64,000 nucleotides of DNA from Anisakis pegreffii (taxonomy: Eukaryota; Nematoda; Chromadorea; Rhabditida; Anisakidae), in assembly GCA_035041965.1 (NCBI GenBank), contig JAPYMA010002636.1:112554-176553 (forward strand), in the 5' to 3' direction. Position numbers and translations under genes: made by a program. This document shows, one piece after another, positions 36,277 to 48,400 of this stretch; the stretch's first letter is position 1; every line of letters begins with the position of its first letter. The notes beneath the pieces are model-generated. The model saw nothing but the letters and a program-made list of their open reading frames with translations, was not told where the DNA came from and made no database searches.

Positions 36277-36722
36277 TCTGAAGAAATGATGGATCCATTT
36301 ACACTGTCAATAATTTGCGGTGAAATGATACGAACACATCTCGACGTAGCTACGACGTATTCACCGATTTTCCAAAGAATCTAATCTGACTTTTCGGATA
36401 ATTTCGGCTTTCCTTTAGCTAAACATTACAGGGATGAAGGCATACACTTTTAGTGAGTCGTGATTGTTCTTTTGAAGAAATGAAAGCTGAAGGGGAACCT
36501 CGACTATAAAGTACACAAAAAACCCGGCTATATCTCTCGAAACCAGGCTCCCGATCGATTTAAACGACCAAAGCGCAAACGGCTAACGAGCTTTAAAAAA
36601 TCCATGTATTACCAATAGCCGTGGGCAAAAAATGCTGTATGCTGACACTTCGCCAAGTAAAACGGGATGACATTCTCGAGTCACGGAAGTGGCATCCGTC
36701 ATCGATGGGTGTTAAGAAACTT

Positions 36723-37555
36723 GAATTTCTTACCTATTTAACGGGAACCATCCCGAGAATAATATGTAAAAGAAATGCTGCAGGAGAATAATATGTAACA
36801 GAAAAGGTATAGACAAAGTTTTGGATTTCTATTGAGATATAAAAATTGAATAAATAATTAAACTTGTTCTTCACCACAGCGAAATGACTCATAAACAAAA
36901 CGTTTCTGCTATCTCCAGCTGAAGCTCACCCCACGGCTTAACCCGAGACTTACCAAGGGACTGAGGTTCACCCCGAGAGCTTACGTTGAAGTCTTAGACG
37001 CGGGGTTGAGGCTTATCCACAGTTCTCGTAGCAGCGACCCTAGGTTAAAGAAGAAATTATCCTAAACCAAACTCTACCGCAAATCACAACTAATCAACAT
37101 AATGAAACAAAGACAACGTAGTTATTTAGTTGATGTCCTTGCAGATGATATCAACTAAACAGTTAGTTAATATCATCTACAATGATCAAAAGCAGCAATT
37201 ATCAATCGATGAATATCATTGCAGATCAGTTTGCACAATTCAATAGTGATTAACACACAATAATTTGTTCACTCACATATCATCAAGCCGAAGTGATCTC
37301 TCAAAATAGTTCACGACGGTTCCTTATAAGGCTTTAAATGCACTTCAAAATCTTTATCTTCGATTTTCCGAACATACCGTAATCAAACCGTAATCGCACC
37401 TTATATAATATGCAAGTGTCACTAAATTTCATGAATATTCTCGAGCGTAAGTATTGTTGCCTATGATTTATATCATGTTCTATTCTCCAAAATCTGTGCT
37501 ACAGAATGGTGTATAACTTTCCCGGATATATTCCCATTAAACGGGTAAGAAATTC
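36723..37555. mobile_element. Candidate non-autonomous element with inverted ends
   Basis: The left end GAATTTCTTACCTATTTAAC followed by GGGAA and ATCCCG recurs inverted at 37521-37555 (CCCGGATATATTCCCATTAA, then ACGGGTAAGAAATTC). About 25 of 35 bases pair, separated by about 760 bp. No open frame lies inside. The interior has a short GC-richer patch (36920-37050) and a hairpin at 37144-37177. No target duplication could be fixed. A chance inverted repeat is unlikely but a transposon origin is inference. Confidence 0.45.
37125..37177. repeat. Overlapping alternative hairpins
   Basis: GATGATATCAACTAA (37144-37158) pairs with TTAGTTAATATCATC (37163-37177) with one mismatch across a 4-base loop. 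The same ATCAACTAAA (37150-37159) can instead pair perfectly with TTTAGTTGAT at 37125-37134. The two stems exclude each other. They lie inside the candidate element 36723-37555. Confidence 0.6.
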
Positions 37556-38450
37556 ACTTTTTCATACCTATTGAATAAAAATATGAGTTGAGTGAGTTGG
37601 CGATTGATCTATCACTCAGTTCAGACTTGGCGAACAGTCAGCCTAAGCACCGAATGTGCTACTCGATAGATTTATGTTCTCAGCACCTCACATTACAAAG
37701 GCGGAAGATCTCCCGTTAGATTTCATCTCCAATCAGCGAAAATGAGTTGAAAGTTCAAGGTGAAGGCATAAGGGCATCGTTGCGGATGAAAAATTCTGAA
37801 GATTCAGTGAAAGAGCAAAATTTTCAGAGTCCAAAATGATTTCATTAGTTGAGGAATACGGTTACCGTATGACAACTATACAGTAGTTGCGTTCAGAACG
37901 TGCACACAACTACCGTTATCGATCGTAGTCACGATGAATGTTGTTGATGTGCGTCTGTTTTACAAATAATAATTAATGATATCGATCGTTTGCATTCGAA
38001 TTCGAACGGAAGTCATATTTTTGAATAAGTTTGTCGGTTCGACTCTTTTATTGTTTATCACTCTCACGGTTTTCGTTGTAAATCTGTTGTAAATCGTAAC
38101 CGAATTGATCCACGGTTATTGTTAGTGTTATGAAAAAGTGTGTGGAAGGATCGATAGAATGCTTCATAAATTGGACTGAGTTTTTGGTTGATGTTCTGAT
38201 TAGATACTCCGGAGACTTTAAGCACTTTCGAGGATTCTAATTCAACATGTAGAAGAACACTGAAATTTTCGACTTCAATTTATTGTCATAATTAATCGGA
38301 TTTTACATTTTCGATCAGTGCAGTGTTGTGCATCAATTTAATCGAACCGTTAAACGTATTTGTTTTTCGTGTAAAAGTGATCAAGTATTTGTGCGATAAT
38401 TGTAATGACAAGGTAGGAAGCGAATAAAATTTCAGCTCAAATCACCGAAG

Positions 38451-39965
38451 ATGATGAACGATGTGAAGGACGTGGTGGATAAAGATGGTGGGCATCATCA
38501 GTCGGTGGATGAGGGCATGTTGGTGGTAGAAGGTGAGGGCGATATCCACGATGAACACTGGGTGCTGGATGATCGCATGAAGCGTATGATTATGGATTTG
38601 CAGAGACACTGGCTTACCGACTACCAACAGAGTCGAGAAAAATTACTGGTGGAAATGACCGAAAGGGTTGCTTTCACGTTCTCATATTTCGATTTTATTT
38701 CACCCTACTCAGTCCTTGTTTTTGTTAAATTTCATATTAGAAGACTTTCAAAATGATGTAAACTATAAACTCAGGTATAAATCTATCTCAATCTTAAACT
38801 CTTGTGTTGTTGTGAAGTAAGAAAGAAAGAAAGTAAGAAACGTTTGTGGGATTCTAAAAATGAGAAAATTTTTTGAAAAATTTTTCTTGCAGCTACATCA
38901 AGAATTTCTCTCAGATCAACAAAAAATTCGTACAGAATTATTGACGCAGTTCAAGGATGAACTTGACACAACAAGGTTTTCCTATTACCTTTTTCAGTTT
39001 ATTAATTTATTTTCATCGGCATATGTTTCACATCATTGATTTCTTTTAAAGGTCATGCGATTTCTAGTTTTCCAGTTCATTTCAAGAATTATTTTACTCA
39101 AGTTGTTATTTAGTTTGATGTGCATTGCATAAATGCTTCTCTGTAGTATTCTACTCATGCTACAGTTGATTATCAATCATAGATTACGTATTACCGCAAT
39201 GAGCAAAGAGTGGTTGTTATAGGGCAGAACTGGAGCAAAAATATCGTGAATCGCTGAAGGCTGAATTAGCGAAGTTGTCCGAAAAGCACAGGAAGGAAAT
39301 ATCGAATTGTAAAAAGAAGCAGTGGTAAAAATTTCTCATTTACTTGTTATTATAATTTCTAAAGTTGGTTCAACTGAACTGTCAAAACTGAAATCCATAA
39401 GCAGACTTAATGATCGCATTATTGCTGGATTAGGAATATATACTTATTGTTAGATTGGTGCTGATCAGTCATGGCTTCTTACGTTTTCAGATAGAATAAT
39501 TAATGATTTTGATTGAAGATAACTCATTCACACAATTCAACTTTTCGAACATAATTTTTTGAAGAACTTAAACCGTTTGAAATATTGTCGAATGAAATAA
39601 TTCTTTGTGTGAATTGAGTGAAAGCTTACTCCGGGATGTTGATTAAGCAGATCTAGCTGAAGCCTAAGATACCTAAGAGATGCCTAGCTGAAGGTTGTCG
39701 GATTAAGTTTTTGGCGATTACACAGTCGATATATTTAGTTAATGATATCGAAGCGATGTTATCAATAATGAACATTTAAAGGTGTTGGCAGTGTGAAGCG
39801 GAAGCGATCTATCACTGCTGTTGGAATACAGCGTATTGTAGCGTGGAATGTCAGCAGAGCCATTGGGCCACTCATCGAAAGTATTGTCGCAGAAAGAAGC
39901 AGAACACTCAGAGTGGACAATCCGCTCAACAACAACAACAACAACAGCAACAGCAGCAACAATGA
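38451..39965 (+). CDS. BRA-1/ZMYND11-like MYND zinc finger protein
   Basis: Four exons: 38451-38666, 38893-38975, 39223-39324, 39782-39965 (stop), for 194 aa. The ATG lies 15 bp after TTTCAG (trans-splice-like). Residues 45-134 form a charged helix ([19 protein letters not shown], then [19 protein letters not shown]), as in the region before MYND in ZMYND11/ZMYND8. The MYND finger is complete: C135-x2-C138, CC at 146-147, C153, C157, H161, H165, C169, with the hallmark stretch [18 protein letters not shown] and a CRRKK end as in ZMYND11. PHD, bromo and PWWP domains are absent, as in the short BRAM1 form and nematode BRA-1/BRA-2, which bind BMP-receptor or corepressor partners. The protein ends in 12 consecutive Gln. 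Exon 4 begins at AAAG|GTGTTGG; the alternative CAG downstream would delete the first MYND cysteine. Confidence 0.88.
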
Positions 39966-41925
39966 GCACATCATTTCGTTTCGAGTCGAGTCGAGTCCGA
40001 TCTTCACCAGTTCAAGCCTTATTCTGCATGCAATCAATCGAACTTAAGTGACGATATATAGAGCATAATATCGCCGCCATATTACTAAACAAACGCGCAT
40101 GGTTCCTCATCACGAGTCTAAGTCTTACTAGTGCAAATGTAATCCACGGCGATATTACACTCTGATTATTATCACCATTTATTGAACAGTTCTCCCAATT
40201 AAGGCCAAAAAATGCATCTGTTTACATCGTTCATACTTGTGTGTGTATGTTCGAAGGGTGGGTGACCACTGGAACCAGCTGATTTGATTGCAAATTTTTA
40301 CTGTTGTATACCATGTTGACACGAAACGAGTTGACTTCACATGAGTTCGAGTATAAGATTCCACTGATTGAACCACTTTTTGAGCAATTCAACTCTGATA
40401 TGTAGCAAAGAAAATGGTTGGAGTTGTTGTTTGGTTACGTTATGTGGCACTTTCATTTTGCATTTAATAGTACGATTCGTTATCAGATTTCGTTATAATT
40501 CAATCTTCATTTAGTTGGATAGAACACGAATAACATTCGAATTGATGTTTGTTGAGCGTGCTGATCAATTTTTTCAGAAAGTTATTGAAATGAGTTGTTC
40601 GTATTACAAATGTTGTAAGGAAATTATTTCAAATCTTTTAGAAAGAAAAGAACGAAAGCTATATTGCTGATTTTTCGAGGTACTTTCAGGAATAAGTTAA
40701 TGCTTATTATTCCCTTATTTCAATACTTTATGAATGAATGTTGCCTCATTATTCCCTTTTATAATGTATTATTGTTGTTATTATTATCATTCTTCATGCT
40801 GATATTAATATTGATATTGTTATCATTATTATTAGTGTGTTATCGTTACTGTTAATGTGGTTATTATGATTTTGTTTTTTGTGTGTTTATTGCAATATCT
40901 GAATGTCGTTCATTGAATGCCATTATCATACAATACGCTCATGCGATTGATAACTTCTTTACTATTAATTAATTGTCAGAAGAAAAACCATTCGAATTGC
41001 GATCTCCATACAGTTTGTCTCAGTTTTTCTTTGTTTATAATATTCTCGTTAAAAAACCATTGGTACATTTCAAGTTGACGCGTAACACGGTAACAGAGGA
41101 GATCTTTTTCATAGCGAATCCTTTACCTGTTCCTTTTGCAGTTTTATGCTCGATCGACAGTGTTGTCTGCGATTCTATTAAGCATAACTTAATGTGATTA
41201 GTGTAAACGCTTTTCGTTTATTACTAGTTTCAGTGGTGTTTTTTGAAGTGTGCAATATTCGTTACGTTTCTTTAGAATTAATCTGAATAGTTCAGAACGT
41301 TTCGATGTTGAAGGTTAAGTGACAAATGAATTCATGAATGTAAAATGACAATTGATAAAATTTACGAGCAATTCTTGAGGAATTGTGAATGTTGTCAATA
41401 CATTTTGTTGTTCATCCATCCATTATGTGCTATGTTCGTTCATTTGTACAAATTTTATCGTTATAATCGTTGTAATGATTTGTTGTTGTTATCACTATTA
41501 TTATCACTGATATCGTCATCGTTATCAAAAGATCACCATTGTATTTATCAATTGTATTGAACGTTCTCATTATCTTTAATCGCATAAATACTTATAGTGT
41601 TCGATTGGTTGCGTTTGCAAGTTCCAAAGAAAACAAAAGAGTTAATCCTGCTCGCTTTAAGTGTATCTCTGTGTTTCATTAGATATAAATTCCTATCGAA
41701 GTTAAATGCTGTGGTCAGAATTGATGAAAAACATCATTGATTTTAATTGATTAAGGTTATATTGGTTGAGCGCATATGCACATCTCTTTGGAGTTAGAAT
41801 GCATCACATAGAGATCGTTCAAAAGCTGAATGAATTTTTTGAAGACGGTATCTGAAATGTACCAATTTTGCATTCGTTTTAAACGAGTTTATGAGTTCTA
41901 GAGGGTGATTAAATCTGGAAACAAG
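39966..41925. other. Intergenic with TTA-rich tracts
   Basis: About 2 kb without a supported exon. ATT/TTA-rich stretches at 40765-40860 and 41475-41530 create spurious open frames. Near 40125-40160 lies a member of a short dispersed repeat (see the repeat at 46316). Confidence 0.45.
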
Positions 41926-43483
41926 ATGACTTTTGTGTATGTTGACAATGAGAATTTCAACGGTGAACTGAGCAGTTATAATTGTCAGTCGAGCTGTGAT
42001 CCTGCGCCTCTGCAAATTTTACCGTGCGATGAGGTTATCATTCTTTGCTATTACTATTCTTCTAAGAATTCAGAAGTGAAATTTTGATTTTGTTCATTAG
42101 GTTTATTGAATCAATCCATCAGAAGAGTGATAGAGGAATTGTCTGATTGGGAAAGGAATTAATCCGGAGTGATTGAGGTGCCCGGTGTATCGGAATACGT
42201 TGAAGTGAGTAGTGCTCAAGCGAGAAGATATAAACTGACACGGAAACGACGTGCCACATCGCCGATTGATTTCATTTATGCGAACGATACTGCTTATCAG
42301 CAAAGCATCAACAAAACCATGTTTGTTTGTTTCATTTCTTTGACAAATTTTGCCTTCCTTTGAAATTCGCTCGGAAATCTAGGAGCAGCAGCAGTCAGTT
42401 TTTTATAGTATTATGATTTTTTACTTTAAAAATTTCACTTGATTATTGATTATTGATTCATTTGATTATCGAATCGAATCGAAAAATTTTAAGTGAATGC
42501 ATGGATGGTGCAGAAAATGTAATTATTGTTGACAGTGGTATTGTTGACGAGAGTGATGGATATTTGTATTGTATAAATGATCGAAAAGCGTACAGCAATG
42601 AAGCGTTCAGTGACGCGATCATTGATGACAATAGTGATTTGATATCGAGGCAGATAGTGCAGGATGGCGAGGTTATTGACACTGATTTATGGTGAACATT
42701 TTAACGTCTCAACTTTATCGTTGATTACCTCCAAATTTCGAGTGCAAATTGAATTGAATTGAATTGCAGTGCTCAAATTGAATTGAACTTGGAATAGCGA
42801 TTGCACTTTGTTGTGAATTTAGTGGTGGAAATGTATGAGCGAGTTGTTTATTGGAGAGATCTTTTCTGGTTGAGTTCGTTTGGTTTGTTGTTGCAATGAA
42901 GATGAGAACTTAAACTCGTGATTAGTTGAATGCGAATAAATAAGTTGAAATTATTCAAAGCGATGCGAATATCGATGAAAGTTATCGAATATTGGAGAGA
43001 GCGAATGCTCTCGATGAGGAGGATTACGTTGAAGCATGTGAAGTTATTCAGAACATTGAACAACCACCGGTGTTTTGTAATAATAGGTCAGTGAACGCTT
43101 TTCATTGTTACTACGGTTATTACATCTGTATCTTTATCATGTCGAAAACTCACCGAAATTTGAATCAATCCTATCATATTCAAGCGCTGAAGCATTTTCA
43201 AGCAATTTTCAACTTCCAATGATAGAATATTTCATCTGGACGGATTTGAAATCAACGAAACTGAAATTTCGTTGAAAATTGAAGGCGATATCGGGCCCAG
43301 ATGGCGGCTGATCAGAGTGTTCGTGGCTGTGTGAGTGTGTCGTGTTCGAGTTGTCGATTGAAATTCTTTTGGCCTCCAGACACTCTCAAACTGCACATCT
43401 CATGGTTACGTGTACCGGGTGCTGGCTATCAACCACATCTGAAATGCCCAATTTGTGGTTGTTATACGCCGACTCAAAATTAG
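41926..43483 (+). CDS. Orphan acidic protein with C-terminal paired CxxC knuckles
   Basis: Five exons with compatible phases: 41926-42033, 42178-42320, 42494-42691, 42961-43086, 43285-43483 (stop), giving 257 aa. The N-terminus has short Cys motifs (NCQSSCDPAP, LPCDE). A basic patch follows (RRYKLTRKRRATSPIDF), a possible nuclear signal. The middle is acidic (VDSGIVDESDG, DDNSDLISRQ, EEDYVEACEV). The end, CSSC and then about 30 residues later CPIC with nearby CYT, could form a zinc ribbon. No signal peptide or membrane helix is seen. The acceptor at 42177 was chosen for phase; one at 42168 would alter the frame. Poly(A) signal at 43792. I do not recognise a family; a nuclear role is inference from the basic and zinc motifs. 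Confidence 0.6.
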
Positions 43484-44347
43484 ATTTCAGTACTGTTTTG
43501 GTATTTTTTGTGTAAAAGTTGTAACGACATACTGTGTCATTTTCTCGTCTCATGCCCGTTTTGCTTGATGCTATTGTCTAGAGGTGTTGTTCATTTTTGA
43601 GCATTGATTCGATATATAAAATGTAATCGTTGTGATTTTAAGGTGTTGCGTTATTGTGATTTTAAGGTGTTGCGTTAAAATATTCCTTGACATTTCATTA
43701 CTTCCTAAGTGAATTTGTTGTATCTTTTTTTTATCACGTTCAACAGAATTGATCTTTGTTGTGTTGCACGCAAGAAAGCGTGAAGAAAAGAAATAAAATT
43801 TGAACTGAAACCGTTCGTAGTTTACAAATATCAGCGTCTCTCGCAGAAAAAAAGAAAGTTTGAAATTTTACAATCTGGGAATGGCACGCAGTTCATGTTT
43901 TTTCGACTTCAAACGTTATTCAAGCAACATTCCAATGTTGTGAGTAGGTGATTCGATTACGATATTGTGATAACGCATGCCCACACGGAGATATGTTTAC
44001 GATGTTTGGCATGTTGAAAACTTTTATTAATCGGTGTTTTACGGTGTTTTTGTTTGAATTGGACGCTTAAAATGATACATTTCCAGTCAGAAAACATTTT
44101 TGAATTATTTTTATCTCTTAAACATAAACGCACACATTCACTCAATTCCATTACATCATTTTAGCAGAGCAAGTAATGCTTTTTGTCTATTTTGTAGCTG
44201 TTTCATATTCATCCTCAGCTATTTAGGTTAATTTTATCAAAGTGATGACGTAGAAATCATGCTGTTAATTAATTAGTATCACAAATCGAATAGAAACAAT
44301 CAATTCAATATTCAGTCTTAATGCAGGCTGTAATTTGCACTACTTAC
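43484..44347. other. 3' UTR and spacer
   Basis: Holds the AATAAA listed separately and an exact tandem repeat around 43633-43677 (TTGTGATTTTAAGGTGTTGC twice). No exon was recognised. Confidence 0.45.
43792..43797 (+). promoter_or_regulatory. Poly(A) signal AATAAA for gene 41926-43483
   Basis: AATAAA about 310 bp after the stop codon at 43483 in an A-rich context, the first such hexamer downstream of that gene on the plus strand. Confidence 0.45.
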
Positions 44348-44507
44348 ACCAATCGTATAAGTCCAAATTCTTGACTTGGCCATTCTATCGTAAATGCTTT
44401 GAGACAGTGCTCTGATCAACGCAAAATTTTTGTCTATTATCGGCTTCTCATATTGAGTGGGAGACGATTCAACTGGCTCTTTCAGTTTTAGTTCATTCAC
44501 CTCTGGA
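44348..44507 (-). other. Candidate lone minus-strand coding exon
   Basis: Minus-strand open stretch flanked by an acceptor CTTCCAG (upstream, at 44508-44514) and a perfect donor GTAAGT at 44347-44342. It encodes about 53 residues including KEPVESSPTQYEKPIIDKNF and ALIRALSQSIYDRMAKSRIW. Composition is protein-like, but no partner exon was found on either side. A minus-strand frame at 45417-45163 could be an upstream exon; this is weak. Confidence 0.35.
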
Positions 44508-45489
44508 AGGCGACGACCTCATCTCAGTCCATATTGGAGAGGCTCATTTGTCCGGCAGTTAACTTCGTGAACTATGTCACGACAGTCGACTTGAAAGTGG
44601 TTCTTCCCCTCACCAAATCTTCCGTTAAATTAACCGTTGACTGCCTGTTTGAATAACCGAGTTTGGTTGCAATTGAATTATTTTATTCATAGAGCGCTTT
44701 GAATGCATTGAAACCCATCATACTAAGCGAGTATATATCATATGCCAACACCTTCCGTTATTGCACAAATTTGGCCACAAAGCGATTTTAACATTGAATA
44801 CAACCACTGTGCAATGCCACATAGCGGTCTCTTGCATTGTATTTGTGTGCGCAGTCAAATGCTCAAGAGAACATCCTTTCTCATAGATATGTACCTATGA
44901 GAAGAGCAGCTGATGCATAACATTCATGTTGTGACTCTACACTCATCAAATAATGCGAACAACCCGTATGAATGAACTGAACGAAGTTTCATTTAAGCGC
45001 TCTATGCAAATTTATGAATTTGATTTGTTCGTGTTTGCTGTTGATTTTGCATAAATTATTGCGATTGTTTTCTCATCTACTTTGCATTGTTGCCATAGTT
45101 TACTGTGTGATATGAAACGGTGCTGAAAGCAGTTGACGTGCGGTTTGTGCTAGCTTGATATGTTATTGGGTGGTTGTGCGTTGTTTTGCTGGGAATTTGA
45201 AGTGAATCAAAGAGAGCTTGAAAATAGTCGTCGGATAGGAGCAAAGAAGCATTCTGTTAGGTGTTTCTTGGTTAAACCATTTGAAAGGAAAGCGTTTGTT
45301 TGGTGCTGAAGGAATGTGGCTGCACACCATGCGAAGTTTACTGTAAGCTGGTTTGTTTTTTTTTGCTGAAGCTTGACTTGAACGATATTGTTGCTTTTCA
45401 ATTTGTTGAAACGACACTGTATTGAGTAAAACTGAAATTTGAGATCATAAAAATAATTTGGTTTTTCTTGAAAATTCAGTAGTGATCTT

Positions 45490-48400
45490 ATGAGACGAGC
45501 ATTTGGTGAGGACAGCCGAGTGACCTATCGTAAGCATCGTTATAACGTGTCATCGAGTGTTGCTGCTAATTATAACAATACACTGTCCATCGCATCATTT
45601 CATCGAACACCTGCAAGTAAGCTTCGGAACGTTTAATTTGGCATCGTTGTTATGATGCGAACTTGTTTATAGTCAATCCATCAATTACCCAGGAAGTTAT
45701 CAAATCTTAAATAAACTCGCTTGGTTTCAGGAAACAGAGTTGAGACTAGAATCCGTCTAACGAAACCAATGAACAATCGTTTAGACCAATTGAAGGAACA
45801 TAATAAAAACATTGCTTCATTGAGTTGATGATGATATCATTCAAATAATTTAACTTTTTGAATAATTTCAATTGTTTCAATGAATCACCTGAAATTCTAA
45901 TTCAACGAATTCAATTCAACTTCACATTCAATTCAACAAATTTGAAGCCAACAAACTCAATCCAAATTCAAATTCAATGTTCAACGAATCAAATTCTTTC
46001 GTTGAATTCTCATTCCTTCTCAAACTGAGATTGTGTTCAACTCACAAATATGACTGAATATTTTTGGATGAACATTTAAAGTCATTTCGTCATGAGTGAA
46101 CACGCAATGCATAGAAATAAGTTGATTTAAACGGAATAAGAAATTCTGGTGTTATATTTTGTCGCAAAACTCCCATTGTGACCAATGGCGATGATCAGTA
46201 GAAATGTGACAATGGAATACATTTGGGCTTAGACGAGGCCCATACGATCTAGTTGTCAAATAGCTACCTCAACCCGTTATGAGGTTTAAGTCCTACTTCT
46301 GCTAGGCTTAAACTCGTGCATCGTTCCAGAAATTCAAAATATTGCACAGTGATTTCAGTGTAATCTAACGCAATATTACACCCTAATTATGGTTACTCTA
46401 ATTGATTAAGAAAGATTTCACGTATCACGCCGAATATTTCTCATGAGAAATTCACTTGAAGCTGTTGACTTCATCCGTTCAGTATCCCAGCAATTCCACA
46501 AGAAGTGCAAATAAAAGTATTGCAATGATCACAGTGAATTTAATAGACCATATCAAGAATCGTTGATTGAAGATTCTCGAGGTGAAAACGCCCAAAGTGC
46601 GTGCAGTGTTTCGAATCGTCCATCGTTGCAACGTAACGCCGAGGAACGAAGACGTCGCATATTGGAAATACGCAAACGTTTCGATTCACAAGTGCGTTCT
46701 TTTCCACACAATTTGCAATTCCGAACCAATAATTTTCCGAGTTTCGACCGAATTGAAAATTAACGAAAAGTTGAAAATTCTTTTCGATTTGTGTTGTTCG
46801 CATTGGAACTTGAGGTTCAATTCGATTTTTCTTGCTAAAAACGTTCCTCTGTCACTGATTGATGTGGATCGTTCACATCAATTAGGATTCTCGTCGTTTG
46901 TTGACAACTCACGTTCTGTCCATTCGTTCCATCAAGTGTTGCTTTTCCATCAACCTCATCTCAAGTGAGATATTGGTAGCGTCAATTATTCATTTCCTTC
47001 AATGGATCTCATAAAATATTCGCCTGAAGGACGTATGACCGTTACACTTGAACAATGGTCTCAAAGTCAGTCAGTTTGCCATCAAATCGAAATCCATTTT
47101 GAGAATCAAAATCCATTTTTTCCATTTTTTTCAAAATCTTTAGTCAAGATTTTGAAAAGATTTTGACAAGCGCATCATACCATACTGGCTAAATCATGCA
47201 CCGTTCCAGAAATTTAAAATGTTGCACAGTGGTATCAGTGCATTGCAATCCTGAACTTATTTGTTGCTTCGATCGATCTCTAGTGATCACTCAACGTTTT
47301 AAGAAATTTATTCAAAACAATTTCAAATATTGTTTGGAATTTGGAATGTGCGCTGAAGAGAATTACCAACTAAAACTATAACCTTGTTCTACCGAAGAAA
47401 AAAACACTTGTATAACCTACATAGCATAGAGCATTTTTCATTTTTAAGACATTCTTCTTCAATATGAATTTCGCTGCATTCTGTTCTGAACTGAACGCAT
47501 ATTACATTCTAAATATTACATTCACTTCTTTTTCCAATCCTCTTGGAAAATTCAATGTATTGCCGGATTGTCGAATATTCAACTCATCATTAACAACAAA
47601 CGCATTTGATTGATAGATATCATTTTTTTGGTTTTTAATGGCATTGCTCAAGCGTAGTGTTTATTTTTTCGATGCGAGAAATTTTGGGAAAAGTAGAATA
47701 ATGAAGTGAGATTTCGAGTTATTGCCGTCGCAATTAAGCGATAGTAAAAACGAGTGTAAATGATTTGTGGAAATGAGAAGAGTAAAAATATGCTTTGGGA
47801 CAGTGAACAAATTTGATGAAAAGTGTGAAGGTTAGATTGTAATCAATCAAAATAAAAACAAAATTAACAATATGAAGAGCTTTTTGTTTATGCGTTCATC
47901 AATATTTTGGTATGCAAACAATTTATTTCTCATTTCGAAACTGATCCTTATTTTCCGCTTCACTTCTGTTCTCATTGAGAAAATTATCGTCAACTGCACA
48001 CCATACAATTTCATTCATTTGCACACACTAACCACCGTTCATTCTTCACGTTCGCTTATCTCCAAACTTGTCTCCAGACTGTCTCCAACCTGACTTGTCT
48101 TCAAACGACAGCATGTAGTAATTATAATTTGGTTATTGTTGCTGTCATTATTACGACTAAAATTACCAATGATAATTATTAATATTGTTTTAAATATCAG
48201 TGATATTATCAGTCTTGTGATGTTAATGTTACACCTACGATTAGAGAATACGTTCACATCTATCATTGATATTAACAGTTTGTCATGAACGACGCATGTC
48301 ATTTTTTCATCTTCATAGAGTTAATAGTATAAGTTCAGTCGTCAGTCAATAGTCGTTCTCAACCATATAACGGCAATGTTTACAAAAGCGTTAGAAAAAT

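Larger units (their letters stand above)
36277..38450. other. Divergent intergenic region
   Basis: About 2.2 kb between two divergent genes. It contains the candidate inverted-repeat element 36723-37555 and, to its right, sequence that probably includes the promoter and leader of the MYND gene. The acceptor AAATTTCAG at 38435 sits 15 bp before that gene's ATG. Confidence 0.45.

Noticed and set aside
39794..39965. Acceptor CAG at 39788-39790 as start of the last MYND exon
   Set aside because: It would remove the first MYND cysteine and break the phase; the AAAG acceptor at 39781 keeps a full C6HC motif and the frame.
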